Source: Stappia stellulata
Lineage (GTDB): Bacteria; Pseudomonadota; Alphaproteobacteria; Rhizobiales; Stappiaceae
NCBI RefSeq assembly: GCF_020176715.1
Contig: NZ_JAIVMF010000015.1
Location: 56,130-120,129, forward strand
Reading direction: 5' to 3'
Length of the DNA stretch: 64,000 bases
Shown here one piece after another: positions 28,927 through 39,185 of the stretch. Position 1 is the first letter of the stretch, and each line of letters begins with the position of its first letter. The translations under genes were made by a program, and so were the position numbers. Under the pieces are notes generated by a model. The model made no database searches. It was not told the DNA's origin and saw only the letters and a list, made by a program, of their open reading frames with translations.

Positions 28927-29166
28927 ATGATCACCAGAAAGCAGCGCCGCTGCGACGGCTCGGGCCTGACCGACCCCTGGGACCGCCTCGAATACAAGGC
29001 ACTCGTCGCCCTCGCTTTCGTTCTGTGCCTCGGCGCGGGCCTCGCCAAGCGGATCCTCCGCCTGGCGGCACCGCGTCCGGCCAAGCCCCCTTACCTCCGC
29101 GAAAGCATTTTCGCAGAGGCGAAATCCGCAGCGCATGCCGCGGTTGGCTACGCGTTCATCGCGTAA
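28927..29166 (+). CDS. pufQ: PufQ, BChl-biosynthesis-associated puf protein
   Basis: 79-residue protein with one membrane segment (~28-45, ALVALAFVLCLGAGLAKRIL) after a charged N-terminus containing DPWDRLEY. PufQ occupies this place between bchZ and pufB in many purple bacteria and affects BChl production or pigment delivery by an unclear mechanism. The ATG at 28927 follows GGAGGAGCAAGAGC. Identification rests on position, size and topology. Confidence 0.8.
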   Translation: MITRKQRRCDGSGLTDPWDRLEYKALVALAFVLCLGAGLAKRILRLAAPRPAKPPYLRESIFAEAKSAAHAAVGYAFIA

Positions 29167-29277
29167 GCACTCACCTGCCGGCGTCCAAAACCGGCAATCG
29201 CCTGACGCGGGTCTGCGCCCGCCCGGGCACCCCAGCCGCGGGGGATTCGTGGCTTACATGACTAGGAGGTGACGTTC

Positions 29278-29499
29278 ATGGCTAGCCCTGACAACGTCTC
29301 ACTTTCGGGTCTTACCGAGAGCGAAGCTCAGGAGATCCACAAGTACTTTATCCAAGGCTTCTTGGGATTCACGGCGGTTGCGATCGTCGCGCATCTCTTG
29401 GTCTGGCTTTGGCGCCCTTGGATCCCCGGACCCGACGGCTATGCCGCGCTTGACGGCGTGACAGAAACCGTCACCGCGCTCCTTCCCGTCCTCGCATAG
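29278..29499 (+). CDS. pufB: LH1 antenna beta polypeptide
   Basis: Core antenna beta subunit, 73 residues: polar N-terminus ([16 protein letters not shown]), one membrane helix with BChl-ligating H39 ([10 protein letters not shown]), then the standard [10 protein letters not shown]. Most LH1 beta chains end about here; this one runs ~18 residues further ([18 protein letters not shown]). The ATG at 29278 follows TAGGAGGTGAC, a very strong ribosome site suiting the high stoichiometry of LH1. An in-frame ATG at 29269 falls within that site. Confidence 0.95.
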   Translation: MASPDNVSLSGLTESEAQEIHKYFIQGFLGFTAVAIVAHLLVWLWRPWIPGPDGYAALDGVTETVTALLPVLA

Positions 29500-29509
29500 G
29501 AGAAAAGCT

Positions 29510-29710
29510 ATGTGGAGAATCTGGTATCTGTTCGACCCTCGCCGCGTGATGGTCGGACTGGCCGTCTTCCTGTTCTCGCTGGCCATTCTCATCCACTTCA
29601 TCCTGCTCAGCACGGATCGCTTCAACTGGCTGGAAGGCTCGTCCACGACGACCAGCTCGATTGAACAATCCGTCACGGATGGCGTGGAGCCGGTGCGAAT
29701 GCTCGGATAA
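29510..29710 (+). CDS. pufA: LH1 antenna alpha polypeptide
   Basis: 66-residue core antenna alpha subunit beginning [13 protein letters not shown], the standard N-terminus, with one membrane helix containing the BChl ligand H29 ([17 protein letters not shown]). The C-terminal ~25 residues are polar. The start lies 10 bp after pufB with TAGGAGAAA upstream. Confidence 0.96.
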   Translation: MWRIWYLFDPRRVMVGLAVFLFSLAILIHFILLSTDRFNWLEGSSTTTSSIEQSVTDGVEPVRMLG

Positions 29711-29726
29711 CGGCGCTTGCGACAAG

Positions 29727-29765
29727 GTGGCGGGCGACACCGGCGACACCCGGGCTGCCCGCCGC
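29727..29765 (+). promoter_or_regulatory. Intercistronic hairpin between pufA and pufL
   Basis: GTGGCGGGC (29727-29735) pairs with GCCCGCCGC (29757-29765), a 9-bp stem with one G-U pair and a GC-rich loop, starting 16 nt after the pufA stop. In Rhodobacter, stem-loops at this place protect pufBA mRNA so LH1 is made in excess over the reaction centre. The same role is inferred here. Confidence 0.7.
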
Positions 29766-29830
29766 CGAAACTCCCTGACATCCACTGGGCTATCCGCTGG
29801 CACGGATCAAACCAAGCAGGAGGAACGACG

Positions 29831-30676
29831 ATGGCGTTGCTCAGTTTCGAACGAAAATACCGCGTGCGCGGCGGCACCCTCATCGGCGGCGATCTGTTCG
29901 ACTTTTGGGTCGGACCGTTCTACGTCGGATTCTTCGGAGTTCTGGGGCTTTTCTTCATCATCACGGGCACCGCGCTCGTCGTCTACGGCGCCGCGATCGG
30001 CCCGACCTGGAACATCTGGCGCATCTCGATCGCGCCCCCGGACCTCAGCTACGGTCTGGCGCTGGCGCCGCTCAAGGAAGGCGGCCTCTGGCAGATCATC
30101 ACGGTCTGCGCCATCGGGTCCTTCGTGTCCTGGGCCCTGCGCGAGGTCGAGATCTGCCGCAAGCTCGGCATGGGCTACCATGTGCCCTTCGCCTTCTCCG
30201 TCGCCATCTTCGCCTATGTGACGCTGGTGGTGATCCGTCCCTTGCTGCTTGGCGCCTGGGGACATGGCTTTCCCTACGGGATCTTCTCCCACCTCGACTG
30301 GGTGTCGAACGTCGGCTACCAGTATCTGCACTTCCACTACAATCCGGCGCATATGATCGCGGTGACATTCTTCTTCACCACGACACTTGCCCTGTCTCTG
30401 CATGGCGGCCTGATCCTTTCGGCGGCCAATCCCGGCCGCGACCGGACCGATCCGTCCAAGCAAGCCGAGATGAAGACGCCGGAATACGAGGACACCTTCT
30501 TCCGCGACACCATCGGCTATTCGATCGGCACGCTCGGCATTCACCGGCTCGGCCTGGTGCTTGCGCTGAACGCCGGCTTCTGGAGCGCCGTGTGCATCGT
30601 CATCAGCGGACCGTTCTGGAACCAGGGCTGGCCGCAGTGGTGGAGCTGGTGGCTCAACCTTCCCTTCTGGAGCTGA
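29831..30676 (+). CDS. pufL: Photosynthetic reaction centre L subunit
   Basis: 281-residue five-helix membrane protein binding BChl, bacteriopheophytin and quinone. Starts [23 protein letters not shown], as in other L subunits. The special-pair and accessory BChl histidines lie in [23 protein letters not shown], and the QB/iron ligands follow in the fourth and fifth helices. The ATG at 29831 is preceded by AGGAGGAACG. Confidence 0.98.
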   Translation: MALLSFERKYRVRGGTLIGGDLFDFWVGPFYVGFFGVLGLFFIITGTALVVYGAAIGPTWNIWRISIAPPDLSYGLALAPLKEGGLWQIITVCAIGSFVSWALREVEICRKLGMGYHVPFAFSVAIFAYVTLVVIRPLLLGAWGHGFPYGIFSHLDWVSNVGYQYLHFHYNPAHMIAVTFFFTTTLALSLHGGLILSAANPGRDRTDPSKQAEMKTPEYEDTFFRDTIGYSIGTLGIHRLGLVLALNAGFWSAVCIVISGPFWNQGWPQWWSWWLNLPFWS

Positions 30677-30686
30677 GGAGCACGCC

Positions 30687-31664
30687 ATGTCTCAGTATCA
30701 AAACATCTTCACGCTGACGCAGGTGCGCGGTCCCTTCGAGGAGGGGATCCCGCTGCCCGCCGGGGACAGCCCGCGCAGCGGCAAGCCGTTTCACCTCTGG
30801 ATTGCCGGCCTGTTCGGCAACGCGCAGATCGGTCCGATCTACCTGGGCTTTCTCGGCTCCGTCTCTATCGCCTGCGGCGCGATCGCCTTCCTGATCATCG
30901 GCCTCAACATGTGGGCGTCGGTGGGCTGGGATCCGGTGCAATTCGTCCGCCAGCTGTTCTGGCTGGCGCTCGAGCCGCCGCCGGCAAAATACGGCCTCAA
31001 GATCATTCCGCCGCTCAGCGAGGGCGGCTGGTGGATCATCGCCGGCTTCTTCCTGACGACGTCTGTGCTCTTGTGGTGGGTGCGCATGTACAGACGGGCG
31101 CGCCAGCTTGAAATGGGCACCCACGTGTGCTGGGCCTTCGCAGCCGCGATCTGGCTGTTCCTGGTGCTCGGTTTCATCCGGCCCGTGCTGATGGGCAGCT
31201 GGGCGGAAGCCGTCCCCTTCGGCATCTTCCCGCACCTCGACTGGACCGCGTCCTTCTCGATCCGCTACGGAAACCTCTACTACAATCCGTTCCACGCGCT
31301 TTCGATCGTCTTCCTCTATGGCTCGGTCCTGCTGTTTGCCATGCATGGCGCGACGATCCTGGCGGTCACCCGCTACGGCGGCGAGCGCGAGCTGGAGCAG
31401 ATCAGCGACCGCGGAACGGCCTCGGAACGCGCCGCCCTCTTCTGGCGCTGGACCATGGGCTTCAACGCCACGATGGAATCCGTTCACCGCTGGGCCTGGT
31501 GGTTCGCGGTCCTGACCCCGCTGACCGGAGGAATCGGCATCCTGCTGACCGGCACGGTCGTCGACAATTGGTACCTTTGGGGCATCAAGCACGGCATCGT
31601 CGCGCCGCTCCCCGACATCTATCCGGGCGTTGTCGACCCGGCAATGACAGGAGGCGGACAATGA
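30687..31664 (+). CDS. pufM: Photosynthetic reaction centre M subunit
   Basis: 325-residue partner of PufL, binding the QA quinone, iron and half of the special pair. The segment [26 protein letters not shown] contains the BChl histidines, and [22 protein letters not shown] holds the iron/quinone region. The start lies 10 bp after pufL. The stop overlaps the pufC start (ATGA). Confidence 0.98.
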   Translation: MSQYQNIFTLTQVRGPFEEGIPLPAGDSPRSGKPFHLWIAGLFGNAQIGPIYLGFLGSVSIACGAIAFLIIGLNMWASVGWDPVQFVRQLFWLALEPPPAKYGLKIIPPLSEGGWWIIAGFFLTTSVLLWWVRMYRRARQLEMGTHVCWAFAAAIWLFLVLGFIRPVLMGSWAEAVPFGIFPHLDWTASFSIRYGNLYYNPFHALSIVFLYGSVLLFAMHGATILAVTRYGGERELEQISDRGTASERAALFWRWTMGFNATMESVHRWAWWFAVLTPLTGGIGILLTGTVVDNWYLWGIKHGIVAPLPDIYPGVVDPAMTGGGQ

Positions 31665-32836
31665 ACCTCTGGCTACCTATGGCCGCTGGGGCAGGCGCCT
31701 TGCTTGCCGTGGCGAGCTTCGTCGGCACGGACTGGGATCTCCCCCCTGTCGACACCGAGCAGATCGGCTATCGCGGAACCGGGATGTACAATTCCCGGGA
31801 CCGTGAAACCGAGGCGGCGCTTCAGGCGGCGAATGTCGTGCCGCCCGCCCCCTGGGAGGCCGATCCCGAAGGCGACCGGGCCGGTGACATCTACGAGAAC
31901 GTCCAGGTTCTCGGTCACCTGTCCGACGACCAGTTCAACCAGTTCATGGCGGCGATCACCGAGTGGATCGCCCCTGAAGAAGGCTGCACCTACTGTCACA
32001 ATGCGGAGAATTTCGCCACGGACGACGTCTATCAGAAGGTCGTTTCCAGGCGGATGATCCAGATGACGCAGGCGATCAACGAGGACTGGACGCCGCATGT
32101 GCAGCAGGTCGGCGTGACCTGCTACACCTGCCACCGCGGACAGGCGATCCCGGCCAACGTCTGGTCGCGCGACACCTTGCCCGAGCCGCAGCCCGGCATG
32201 GCCGGCTACCGCGCCGGGCAGAACGTTGTGGCGAAATTCGGCGGCAATTCCTCGCTGCCGCAAAACGCGCTCGAGGACTATCTGCTGAACGACACGAACA
32301 TCCGCGTCCACTCCACCACCGCCTTGCCGACGGGGACCAACCCCAATGGCACCAAGGAAACGGAGAACACCTGGTCGCTGATGATGCACATGTCGGAAAG
32401 CCTCGGCGCAAACTGCACGACGTGCCACAACTCGCGCGCCTTCAACGACTGGGACCAGAGCCCGCCGCAACGCGTGACCGCCTGGCACGGCATCCGCATG
32501 TCGCGGGCGATCAACAACGACTATATCGTCGGCCTGACGCCCGTGTTCCCGGACAGCCGCAAAGGACCCGCCGGCGACGTCTACAAGGTCAGCTGCGCCA
32601 CCTGCCACAACGGTGTGCAGAAGCCGCTCTACGGCGTCTCGATGATCGAGGACTATGTCGACGCGCTGTCGAAGAAGACGCAGACCGGCGTGCCCGACTA
32701 CGGCACCTATGTCCCGGGCGAAACGCTGAAACTGGAACCGGCCCCGGAACCCGGCACGACATCGAGCCTCGCGCCGGCGCTTGCGCCGGCCAGCGCAACC
32801 GGCGAGCGGAACGTGGCGGCGGTGGTCGGGCAGTAG
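31661..32836 (+). CDS. pufC: Reaction-centre tetraheme cytochrome c subunit
   Basis: Periplasmic electron donor to the oxidised special pair. The 391 residues contain four CxxCH heme sites: CTYCH (~109), CYTCH (~153), CTTCH (~252) and CATCH (~312). Methionines in helices upstream ([28 protein letters not shown]) are the expected axial ligands. The N-terminal hydrophobic stretch ([18 protein letters not shown]) has no lipobox cysteine, so anchoring is probably by an uncleaved helix rather than lipid. The C-terminal ~40 residues are Pro/Ala-rich. Confidence 0.97.
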   Translation: MNLWLPMAAGAGALLAVASFVGTDWDLPPVDTEQIGYRGTGMYNSRDRETEAALQAANVVPPAPWEADPEGDRAGDIYENVQVLGHLSDDQFNQFMAAITEWIAPEEGCTYCHNAENFATDDVYQKVVSRRMIQMTQAINEDWTPHVQQVGVTCYTCHRGQAIPANVWSRDTLPEPQPGMAGYRAGQNVVAKFGGNSSLPQNALEDYLLNDTNIRVHSTTALPTGTNPNGTKETENTWSLMMHMSESLGANCTTCHNSRAFNDWDQSPPQRVTAWHGIRMSRAINNDYIVGLTPVFPDSRKGPAGDVYKVSCATCHNGVQKPLYGVSMIEDYVDALSKKTQTGVPDYGTYVPGETLKLEPAPEPGTTSSLAPALAPASATGERNVAAVVGQ

Positions 32837-32865
32837 CCGGGCATCCGCCTTTGCACCGCGCACAA

Positions 32866-32899
32866 GAAACCGCCGGGCCCCGCAGGGCCCGGCGGTTTC
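32866..32899 (+). terminator. Terminator of the bchCXYZ-puf operon
   Basis: Perfect 15-bp stem GAAACCGCCGGGCCC / GGGCCCGGCGGTTTC with loop CGCA, 29 nt after the pufC stop and followed by CGTTTCTCT. It lies between convergent pufC and the DMT transporter gene and could serve both. Confidence 0.85.
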
Positions 32900-32922
32900 C
32901 GTTTCTCTGCCGCCAAGCAGCG

Positions 32923-33861
32923 TCACCCGGCCGATTGCGGCCCCCGCCTGAGGCTTGCAAGCGTCAGCCCGTAGATACAGGCCACGATGATCGCGAAGGA
33001 GACGATCTGGTAGGGCGCGACCGCCTCGCCGAGGACGACGGCAGCGAGCACCATCGTCAGTGCCGGCCAGGGCGCGGTGATCGAACTGGCGAGGGACACG
33101 TCGATGTGACGGACGGCGTGGAACCAGACGATGAGCTCCAGATAATAGACCAGCCCGAGCGCGATGGCATGCGGCACGAAAATGGCGCGGACGACCCCGG
33201 TATCGAAGGCGCCGCCGGCAACGAGCATCAGCCCGAGAAAAACCGTCGAGATCGCAACCCGGAAGAACGTCACCTGGGCTGGCGTCACCGGCGTGTGCAT
33301 CAGTTCCTCGCGAATGATCACATGGGCCACGCTCCACAGGAACGGCACGCCGAGGGCGACGAGAAACCAGAGCGACAGGCCGGAGGGGCGCAGGGTCCCC
33401 CCGGTGGCGAGGAAGACCAGTGTCGCGAGAAGCACCGCGGTGATCAGCAGTTCCAGCGGCGTCTTGCGCCGACCGAGAAAGATGGTTTCCCATGCGATCG
33501 CAAAGAGCGGATAGGCCTGGATGGCGATTGCAAGGTTCACGCTCCCCGCCTTTTCGGCCCCGAGCACATAGAGATAGGTCGACAGGCCGAACATCGCGCC
33601 GGTGGCAAGCGCGATAACAAGCGCCCGGCGCTTGCGGCCGGGCCCCCAGGTCGCGGCAAACACCCCCTTGCGGCGGGCGCCGACCATCTCGCCGGCAAAC
33701 AGCGGTACGGCGAAAACGACTTGCCACGCCGACAGCGCAAAGGCGAAGACAAGCGCGTCCACGCGCAGGTCGCGCGCGTTCGACAGCACCGGCATGACGC
33801 CAAGCAATGCCAGACAGACCAGCGCCAGCAGGATTCCGGTTTTCGTATCAGGACGCCTCAT
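32923..33861 (-). CDS. DMT-superfamily (EamA) transporter
   Basis: 312-residue inner-membrane protein with about ten hydrophobic segments in two EamA repeats, including SVNLAIAIQAYPLFAIAWE and a second-half ITAPWPALTMVLAAVVLGE. The ATG at 33861 is preceded by GAGGTG; a GTG at 33867 would place the start inside that site. It diverges from a MocR-type regulator across 75 bp, a common exporter/regulator arrangement. The substrate is unknown. Confidence 0.88.
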   Translation of the reverse strand: MRRPDTKTGILLALVCLALLGVMPVLSNARDLRVDALVFAFALSAWQVVFAVPLFAGEMVGARRKGVFAATWGPGRKRRALVIALATGAMFGLSTYLYVLGAEKAGSVNLAIAIQAYPLFAIAWETIFLGRRKTPLELLITAVLLATLVFLATGGTLRPSGLSLWFLVALGVPFLWSVAHVIIREELMHTPVTPAQVTFFRVAISTVFLGLMLVAGGAFDTGVVRAIFVPHAIALGLVYYLELIVWFHAVRHIDVSLASSITAPWPALTMVLAAVVLGEAVAPYQIVSFAIIVACIYGLTLASLRRGPQSAG

Positions 33862-33871
33862 GATCACCTCA

Positions 33872-33935
33872 ATTTGATATGATTGATCCGGAAACTGACG
33901 CTGTTATTGATATGCTTCAAGGACTATATTGATCT
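33872..33935. promoter_or_regulatory. TTGATAT repeats between the DMT transporter and MocR regulator
   Basis: The 75-bp divergent gap holds AATTTGATATGATTGAT, then TTATTGATATG, then ACTATATTGATC: repeats of a (A)TTGATAT core. Multiple short repeats in such gaps are the usual binding pattern for MocR/GntR regulators, so they are a candidate operator. Confidence 0.45.
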
Positions 33936-33936
33936 C

Positions 33937-35334
33937 ATGTCAATCTGGATGCCCAAGCTCGACGGCCGACGCGGCGCGAAATACCAGCAGCTCGTCGAGG
34001 CGCTTTCCGAGGATATTGCCTTGGGGCGCCTGCCACCGGGCGCGCGCCTTCCGCCCTATCGCGAGCTCGCCTATCGGCTGGGCATGTCGGCACAGACCGT
34101 CAGCCGCGCCTATGCGCAGGCGACCCGGCGGGGGCTCCTGCGCGGCGAGACCGGCCGCGGCACATTCGTCATCGACCCGTCCAGGCAGGCGGCAAGCGTG
34201 GCGCCGGCAAGTCTGGCGCGCGAGACGTCGGGACCGATCGACCTGTCGCGCAACCTGCCCTCGCCAAGCCGGGCGGACGGCCCCTTGCGCGACATCCTGC
34301 GCGAGATCGGCGCCACCGCGGATCTGCGCATGTTCCTCGACTACCAAAGCGGGGACGGAGAAGGCCCAACCCACGCGGCGGCGGCCCGCAGATGGCTGCA
34401 AGAGTGCGGTCTCGACGCCGGCATCGGCGAGGTCATCGGCACCTGCGGTGCCCAGCACGGGCTGTTCTGCGCCTTGACTGGACTGCTGTCGCCCGGCGAC
34501 CTCATGCTGACCGAGGCGCTCGGCTATGCCCCGGTGCGCGTCATTGCCAAGCGCCTGGCGCTGCGCGCCCTCCCCGTCGAGATCGACGCGGAAGGGGTCT
34601 GCCCGGACAGCCTCGAGCGGCTGTGCCGGGACCGCCCGGTCCGCCTGCTCTATCTGACGGCGACGCTGCAGTCGCCGACGACGTCGACGATGTCGGACGA
34701 GCGGCGGCGACGCATCGCCGAGATCGCCCGGCGCCATGACATGCTGATCCTGGAAGACGACGTCTTCGGTCCGCTGAAGGACGACCGGCCGCCGCCGATT
34801 GCCTGTTTCGCGCCGGAACGGACGATCTATGTCACCAGCCTGTCGAAAAGCGTAGCGCCGGGCCTGCGGATCGGCTTCCTCCACGCGCCGGATGCGCTTG
34901 CGGACGCGGTGCGCCGGGCCGTCGTGCTCAGCGTGTGGATGACGCCCCCGCTGATGAGCGAGATCGCCGCGCGCCTGATCGAGAGCGGCATGGCCCTTCG
35001 CCTCCTCCTGGACCAGCGGGCAACGGCGCAGCGCCGGCAAACCCTTGCGCGCCAAATCCTTGGGCGCTTCGACCTCAACGCGGATCCGCAAGGTCTGCAT
35101 GCCTGGCTGCGCCTGCCCGAGGGATGGAATGCGGGCAGCTTTCGAGCCGCCGCCGAGGCACGCGGCGTATTGGTGTCGGACGCGCGCGATTTCGCTGCCC
35201 CCGGCGTCGTTGCACCGGTGGCCGCGCGCCTCAGCCTCGGGCACGAGGCAAGCGATGCCCGGCTCGAAACCGGCCTCACCCGCCTCGCCGACCTGCTGTC
35301 GCAGCCGCCCCGCTCCGACGCCCTGTTCTTGTGA
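33937..35334 (+). CDS. MocR-type (GntR/aminotransferase fusion) transcriptional regulator
   Basis: 465-residue fusion of an N-terminal GntR winged HTH (residues ~15-85: YQQLVEALSEDIALGRLPPGARLPPYRELA..) and a class-I aminotransferase-like domain. The PLP lysine is in YVTSLSKSVAPGLRIGF (K~304). Such proteins usually sense an amino compound through PLP and control a neighbouring gene, here the divergent DMT exporter. The ATG at 33937 (MSIWMPKLDGRRG) is preferred over the upstream in-frame ATG at 33883, which would run through the divergent promoter. Confidence 0.92.
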   Translation: MSIWMPKLDGRRGAKYQQLVEALSEDIALGRLPPGARLPPYRELAYRLGMSAQTVSRAYAQATRRGLLRGETGRGTFVIDPSRQAASVAPASLARETSGPIDLSRNLPSPSRADGPLRDILREIGATADLRMFLDYQSGDGEGPTHAAAARRWLQECGLDAGIGEVIGTCGAQHGLFCALTGLLSPGDLMLTEALGYAPVRVIAKRLALRALPVEIDAEGVCPDSLERLCRDRPVRLLYLTATLQSPTTSTMSDERRRRIAEIARRHDMLILEDDVFGPLKDDRPPPIACFAPERTIYVTSLSKSVAPGLRIGFLHAPDALADAVRRAVVLSVWMTPPLMSEIAARLIESGMALRLLLDQRATAQRRQTLARQILGRFDLNADPQGLHAWLRLPEGWNAGSFRAAAEARGVLVSDARDFAAPGVVAPVAARLSLGHEASDARLETGLTRLADLLSQPPRSDALFL

Positions 35335-35357
35335 CAACGCACAGGGCAGCGATAGGC

Positions 35358-35894
35358 CTATAGGCAGGAAAAGGACAGGTCCGGATAGCGGTGGAGATAG
35401 AGCTTGAACCAGGGGGTGAAGCGCTCGGGATGACTGCGCATTTCGCTGCGCAGGTCCGCCGGCATTGTCCAGCGGGTGGCCATCACCTCATCCGGATTGG
35501 CGTGGAGCGCAAGCGTCGCGCGATCGACGCTGGCGACGAACATGCTCACCCGCTCGTGTTCGTGCAGCCCGCCGCCGACATCGGCGGAATATTCCACGGT
35601 CCGCCGCCGTTCCAGGGGAACCGAAATCCCGAGCTCCTCGTCGAGCCGGCGCCGGGCGCAGGCCTCGACCGTCTCGTTCCAGTTCGGATGGGAGCAGCAG
35701 GTGTTCGCCCACAGTCCGCCGCAGTGGTATTTCGACAGGGCCCGCTGCTGGATCAGCAGGTGGGGACCGTCGAAGACGAAGACCGAGATCGCCAGGTGAA
35801 ACACCGCCTCGCGGTGCGCCTGCAGCTTCTCGATCGGAAACAGCGATCCATCGCCGGCGATGCCGGGAATGAGGATGTCGGTCGAAGCGGTCAT
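35358..35894 (-). CDS. idi: Isopentenyl-diphosphate delta-isomerase (type I)
   Basis: Interconverts IPP and DMAPP for carotenoid and phytyl synthesis. The 178-residue Nudix-fold protein has LIQQRALSKYHCGGLWANTCCSHP with the catalytic cysteine, and RRLDEELGI in the Nudix-like helix. It is the last gene of the long minus-strand operon, 82 bp after hemA. Confidence 0.94.
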   Translation of the reverse strand: MTASTDILIPGIAGDGSLFPIEKLQAHREAVFHLAISVFVFDGPHLLIQQRALSKYHCGGLWANTCCSHPNWNETVEACARRRLDEELGISVPLERRRTVEYSADVGGGLHEHERVSMFVASVDRATLALHANPDEVMATRWTMPADLRSEMRSHPERFTPWFKLYLHRYPDLSFSCL

Positions 35895-35976
35895 CGCGCT
35901 CTCCAGGGCGGCGGGTCGCGCGGAGCGACCCGGTCGTGTTCAGGCCGTCGTCCGCGCAAACGGTGATCGGCTGCGG

Positions 35977-37194
35977 TCAGGCGACCGCGCGGGACAGGGC
36001 GCATTGCGACCAGAGATCGTTCAACGCCCGGACCAGATGGTCGATGTCGTCGTCGCTGTGCAGCGGCGACGGCGTGAAGCGAAGTCGCTCCGTGCCTTCC
36101 GGCACCGTGGGGTAGTTGATCGGCTGAACGTAGATCCCATAGCCGTCGAGCAGCAAGTCCGAAAGCCATTTGCACTTCGCGGCACTGCCGACCATCACCG
36201 GAACGATGTGGCTCGGGTTCAGCATATGCGGGATGCCGTGGCGGTCGAGCAGCGCGCGCAAGCGCGCGACCCGGTCGGCCTGGAGCTTGCGCTCCGCGCG
36301 GCTTTGCTTCAGGTGCCGGATCGAGGCGGTGGCGCCCGCGGCCAGCGCCGGCGGCAGCGCCGTGGTGAAGATGAACCCGGAGGCGAACGAGCGAACGAAA
36401 TCGCACAGGTCGCGGTCGGCGGCGATATAGCCACCCATCACCCCGAAGGCCTTGCCCAGCGTGCCCTCGATCACCGTGATGCGATCCATCAGGCCTTCGC
36501 GTTCGGCAACGCCGCCGCCGCGCGGCCCGTAGAGCCCGACGCCATGCACCTCGTCGAGATAGGTCATCGCGCCGTGTTTCTCCGCGACCTCGCAGATCTC
36601 GGCGATGGGCGCGATGTCGCCGTCCATCGAATAGACGCTTTCAAAGGCGACGAGCTTCGGCCGGGCCGGATCGTCGAGCGACAGGAGCCGGTCCAGATCC
36701 TCCGGCGAATTGTGCGTCCAGATGCGCTTTTCCGCCCGCGAATGGCGAATGCCCTCGATCATCGAGGCATGATTGAGCGCATCGGAATAGACGATGCAGC
36801 CGGGAATGCGCGAGGCCAGCGTGCCGAGTGCTGCCCAATTCGAGACATAGCCGGAGGTGAAGATCAGCGCGCCCTCCTTGCCGTGCAGTTCCGCCAGCTC
36901 CGCCTCCAGCGCCACGTGATAGTGGTTCGTGCCGGAAATGTTGCGGGTGCCCCCTGCCCCGGCGCCGCAGCGGTCGATGGCGTCCTTCATCGCGGCCGTC
37001 ACGGTCGGATGCTGGCCCATGCCGAGATAGTCGTTGGAACACCACACCGTCACATCGTGCTGGCTGCCGTCATCGCGGTAGCGCACCGCCCGCGGGAACT
37101 CACCCGACATCCGCTCCAGATCGGCGAAGACACGATAGTTGCCCGCATCGCGCAATCCGTCGAGAGCCTGAGCGAAATAGGTTTTCATGTCCAT
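35977..37194 (-). CDS. hemA: 5-aminolevulinate synthase
   Basis: PLP enzyme condensing glycine with succinyl-CoA, the first step to tetrapyrroles in Alphaproteobacteria. The 405 residues include [48 protein letters not shown] and the PLP lysine in [13 protein letters not shown] (K~248). The start at ATG 37194 (MDMKTYFAQ) overlaps puhE by 10 bp. Its place in the photosynthesis operon suggests a photosynthesis-dedicated copy; another hemA elsewhere is possible. Confidence 0.96.
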   Translation of the reverse strand: MDMKTYFAQALDGLRDAGNYRVFADLERMSGEFPRAVRYRDDGSQHDVTVWCSNDYLGMGQHPTVTAAMKDAIDRCGAGAGGTRNISGTNHYHVALEAELAELHGKEGALIFTSGYVSNWAALGTLASRIPGCIVYSDALNHASMIEGIRHSRAEKRIWTHNSPEDLDRLLSLDDPARPKLVAFESVYSMDGDIAPIAEICEVAEKHGAMTYLDEVHGVGLYGPRGGGVAEREGLMDRITVIEGTLGKAFGVMGGYIAADRDLCDFVRSFASGFIFTTALPPALAAGATASIRHLKQSRAERKLQADRVARLRALLDRHGIPHMLNPSHIVPVMVGSAAKCKWLSDLLLDGYGIYVQPINYPTVPEGTERLRFTPSPLHSDDDIDHLVRALNDLWSQCALSRAVA

Positions 37195-38087
37195 GAGGAG
37201 GTCCCCCGCTTGTGTGGTGTGTTCTTTGCGCGCGTCTCGCCGGGGGCGGTTCGGGCAGGTGTCATGTGGGCGGGGCTGCGCCCTTCCTCGCCGCCGCCGC
37301 AATCGGCGGTGTCGCGGGCAGGCTCCGACGCGGCGCGGTCACGCGCAGCCCAGAGCCAGAGCTGTTCGTCGGAAACAGGCAGCACCAGAAAGATATGCTC
37401 CAGGACGGCGAGCGCCATGAAGGTGGTGAGCAGCATGAAGGCCACCGCACGGTGGGCGTCGGCCTCGCCCAGAGCGAGCGACATCAGCGCCCAGAGCGGA
37501 TAGATCGACACGATGATCGTCACCGGCAGCAGCCAGCTGATCCGGTCCGTCCGGAAATAGCTCGTGAGATAACGCAGCCGCTTCGGAATCAGCACGCTCG
37601 CGGCGCGCGGCGCGCCCATGAAGATGTTGAGCTTGGCGCTGAGGCGCATCCCCCACAGCAGGAGATAGGTCCACAGGCCGGCATGATTGTCGCCGCCGGC
37701 GACGAGCAGGGTGACAACCGCGCCCCCCGCCAGCAGAGCCAGTTCATGATCGCGAACGGCCAGAAAGGCCAGGCGGAACCGCTGCAATCCGCGCGCCCCG
37801 CCGGGACAGCGGCTGTGGCGCGGTCCGGTGATCAAGCCGAACAGGAAGGTCGCCTCCAGCCAGGCCCAGACCGCCAGGGCGCTGCCGAAGCCGAGATAGG
37901 TGCCGGTCACGCTCTGCATGCCGGCGCTGGCATAAAGGCCGGCGCATCCCGCAAGCGCGCCGATGGTGAAGACCACCATCAGCCACTTTTGCCAGCGATC
38001 GCTCTGCCAGGCGGCGAACATGACCACTCCGGTCGCAAGCCACCAGACGAAGAGCGCCACCAGACCTGCTATTGCGAGATCCACCAC
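37185..38087 (-). CDS. puhE: Photosynthetic complex assembly protein PuhE
   Basis: 300-residue polytopic membrane protein with about seven hydrophobic segments and the conserved [21 protein letters not shown] in the middle. PuhE affects reaction-centre/LH1 levels in Rhodobacter by an unknown route. The charged C-terminus (after [12 protein letters not shown]) is poorly conserved and overlaps hemA. It follows acsF by 9 bp. Confidence 0.9.
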   Translation of the reverse strand: MVDLAIAGLVALFVWWLATGVVMFAAWQSDRWQKWLMVVFTIGALAGCAGLYASAGMQSVTGTYLGFGSALAVWAWLEATFLFGLITGPRHSRCPGGARGLQRFRLAFLAVRDHELALLAGGAVVTLLVAGGDNHAGLWTYLLLWGMRLSAKLNIFMGAPRAASVLIPKRLRYLTSYFRTDRISWLLPVTIIVSIYPLWALMSLALGEADAHRAVAFMLLTTFMALAVLEHIFLVLPVSDEQLWLWAARDRAASEPARDTADCGGGEEGRSPAHMTPARTAPGETRAKNTPHKRGTSSWT

Positions 38088-38096
38088 GGTCTTTCC

Positions 38097-39185
38097 TTAC
38101 CAGACGGGCTCAAGCCGGCTTACATCCGGGATGGCGTTGGACTTGGTCGGAATGACATAGATCCCCGCGAAGGCCACGGCAGCGGCCGTCCCCCAGAACG
38201 CCTTGCCGATCGCGCCGGCGATGCCGCCACGCTCGACCGCGGCATTCATCCGCGTGTTGATCCGGTTCAGCCGGCGGAAGCCCCTGAGCAGCGCCGGATT
38301 ATCGAGATCGAGCACCAGCGGAAACACCTGACGGGTGATCTCCGAGGTGATGCGGAACACCCGCATGTCGTAATCCTCGATCTCCACGCCCAGCGCCTTG
38401 TGGAAGGCGGGCCTTGCATGGTCGCGCACATACATCGTCGCGAAAACGGCGAGCAGGAAGAACTTGATCCAGTATTTGTTGCGGCCCGAAAGCAGCTTGG
38501 GATCACTGCGCATCAGCAACGAGAAGGCCTCGCCGTGGCGGAACTCGTCGTTGCACCACTCGCGAAACCACTTGAAGATCGGGTGGAACCGGCGCTCGGG
38601 ATGCTGCTCCAGATGCCGGTAGATCGTGATGTAGCGGGCGTAGCCGATCTTCTCCGACAGATAGGTCGCGTAATAGATGAACTTCGGCTTGAAGAAGGTG
38701 TATTTCTTCGCCTTGGCGAGGAAGCCCATGTTTACGCCGATGCCGAATTCCTTCAGCGCATCGTTGATGAAGCCGGCGTGGCGGGATTCGTCGCGGCTCA
38801 TGTAGCCGAAGAGCTCGCAGATGTCCGGGTTCGACCCGCGCCGTTTCATTTCCTTGTAGAGCACGCAGCCGGAAAACTCCGCCGTCAGCGAACTGACCAA
38901 AAAGTCCACCAGTTCCTTGCGCAGGTCGTCGGGAAGCCCCTCAATGTCGAGGTCGTCCCAGTCGGCATTGCGCTTGAAGTGTCCCTTGTTGGGATCGGAC
39001 TTCAGCTCCGCAATCAGCGCGTCCCACTCACCCCGGACGCTGCTGACGTCGATGCGGTCGAGCTCGTCGAAATCCGTGGTGTAGAACCGCGGATTGAGCA
39101 TGGTCGATTCAAGGGCCGCCTTGGTCGTTTCATTGACGGGCACCGCTTCGGGATTTCCGGTCTTCGGGTCGACGTGGGTGTTCAT
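38097..39185 (-). CDS. acsF: Oxygen-dependent Mg-protoporphyrin IX monomethyl ester cyclase
   Basis: Diiron enzyme forming ring E of chlorophyll with O2. The 362 residues contain ferritin-like iron-ligand motifs: [18 protein letters not shown] (~100-117), DESRH (~130) and [10 protein letters not shown] (~214-223). The C-terminus has hydrophobic stretches consistent with membrane association. The start at ATG 39185 is in an ATGA overlap with the small upstream gene. No oxygen-independent bchE is seen in the window, so ring E formation here is aerobic. Confidence 0.96.
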   Translation of the reverse strand: MNTHVDPKTGNPEAVPVNETTKAALESTMLNPRFYTTDFDELDRIDVSSVRGEWDALIAELKSDPNKGHFKRNADWDDLDIEGLPDDLRKELVDFLVSSLTAEFSGCVLYKEMKRRGSNPDICELFGYMSRDESRHAGFINDALKEFGIGVNMGFLAKAKKYTFFKPKFIYYATYLSEKIGYARYITIYRHLEQHPERRFHPIFKWFREWCNDEFRHGEAFSLLMRSDPKLLSGRNKYWIKFFLLAVFATMYVRDHARPAFHKALGVEIEDYDMRVFRITSEITRQVFPLVLDLDNPALLRGFRRLNRINTRMNAAVERGGIAGAIGKAFWGTAAAVAFAGIYVIPTKSNAIPDVSRLEPVW

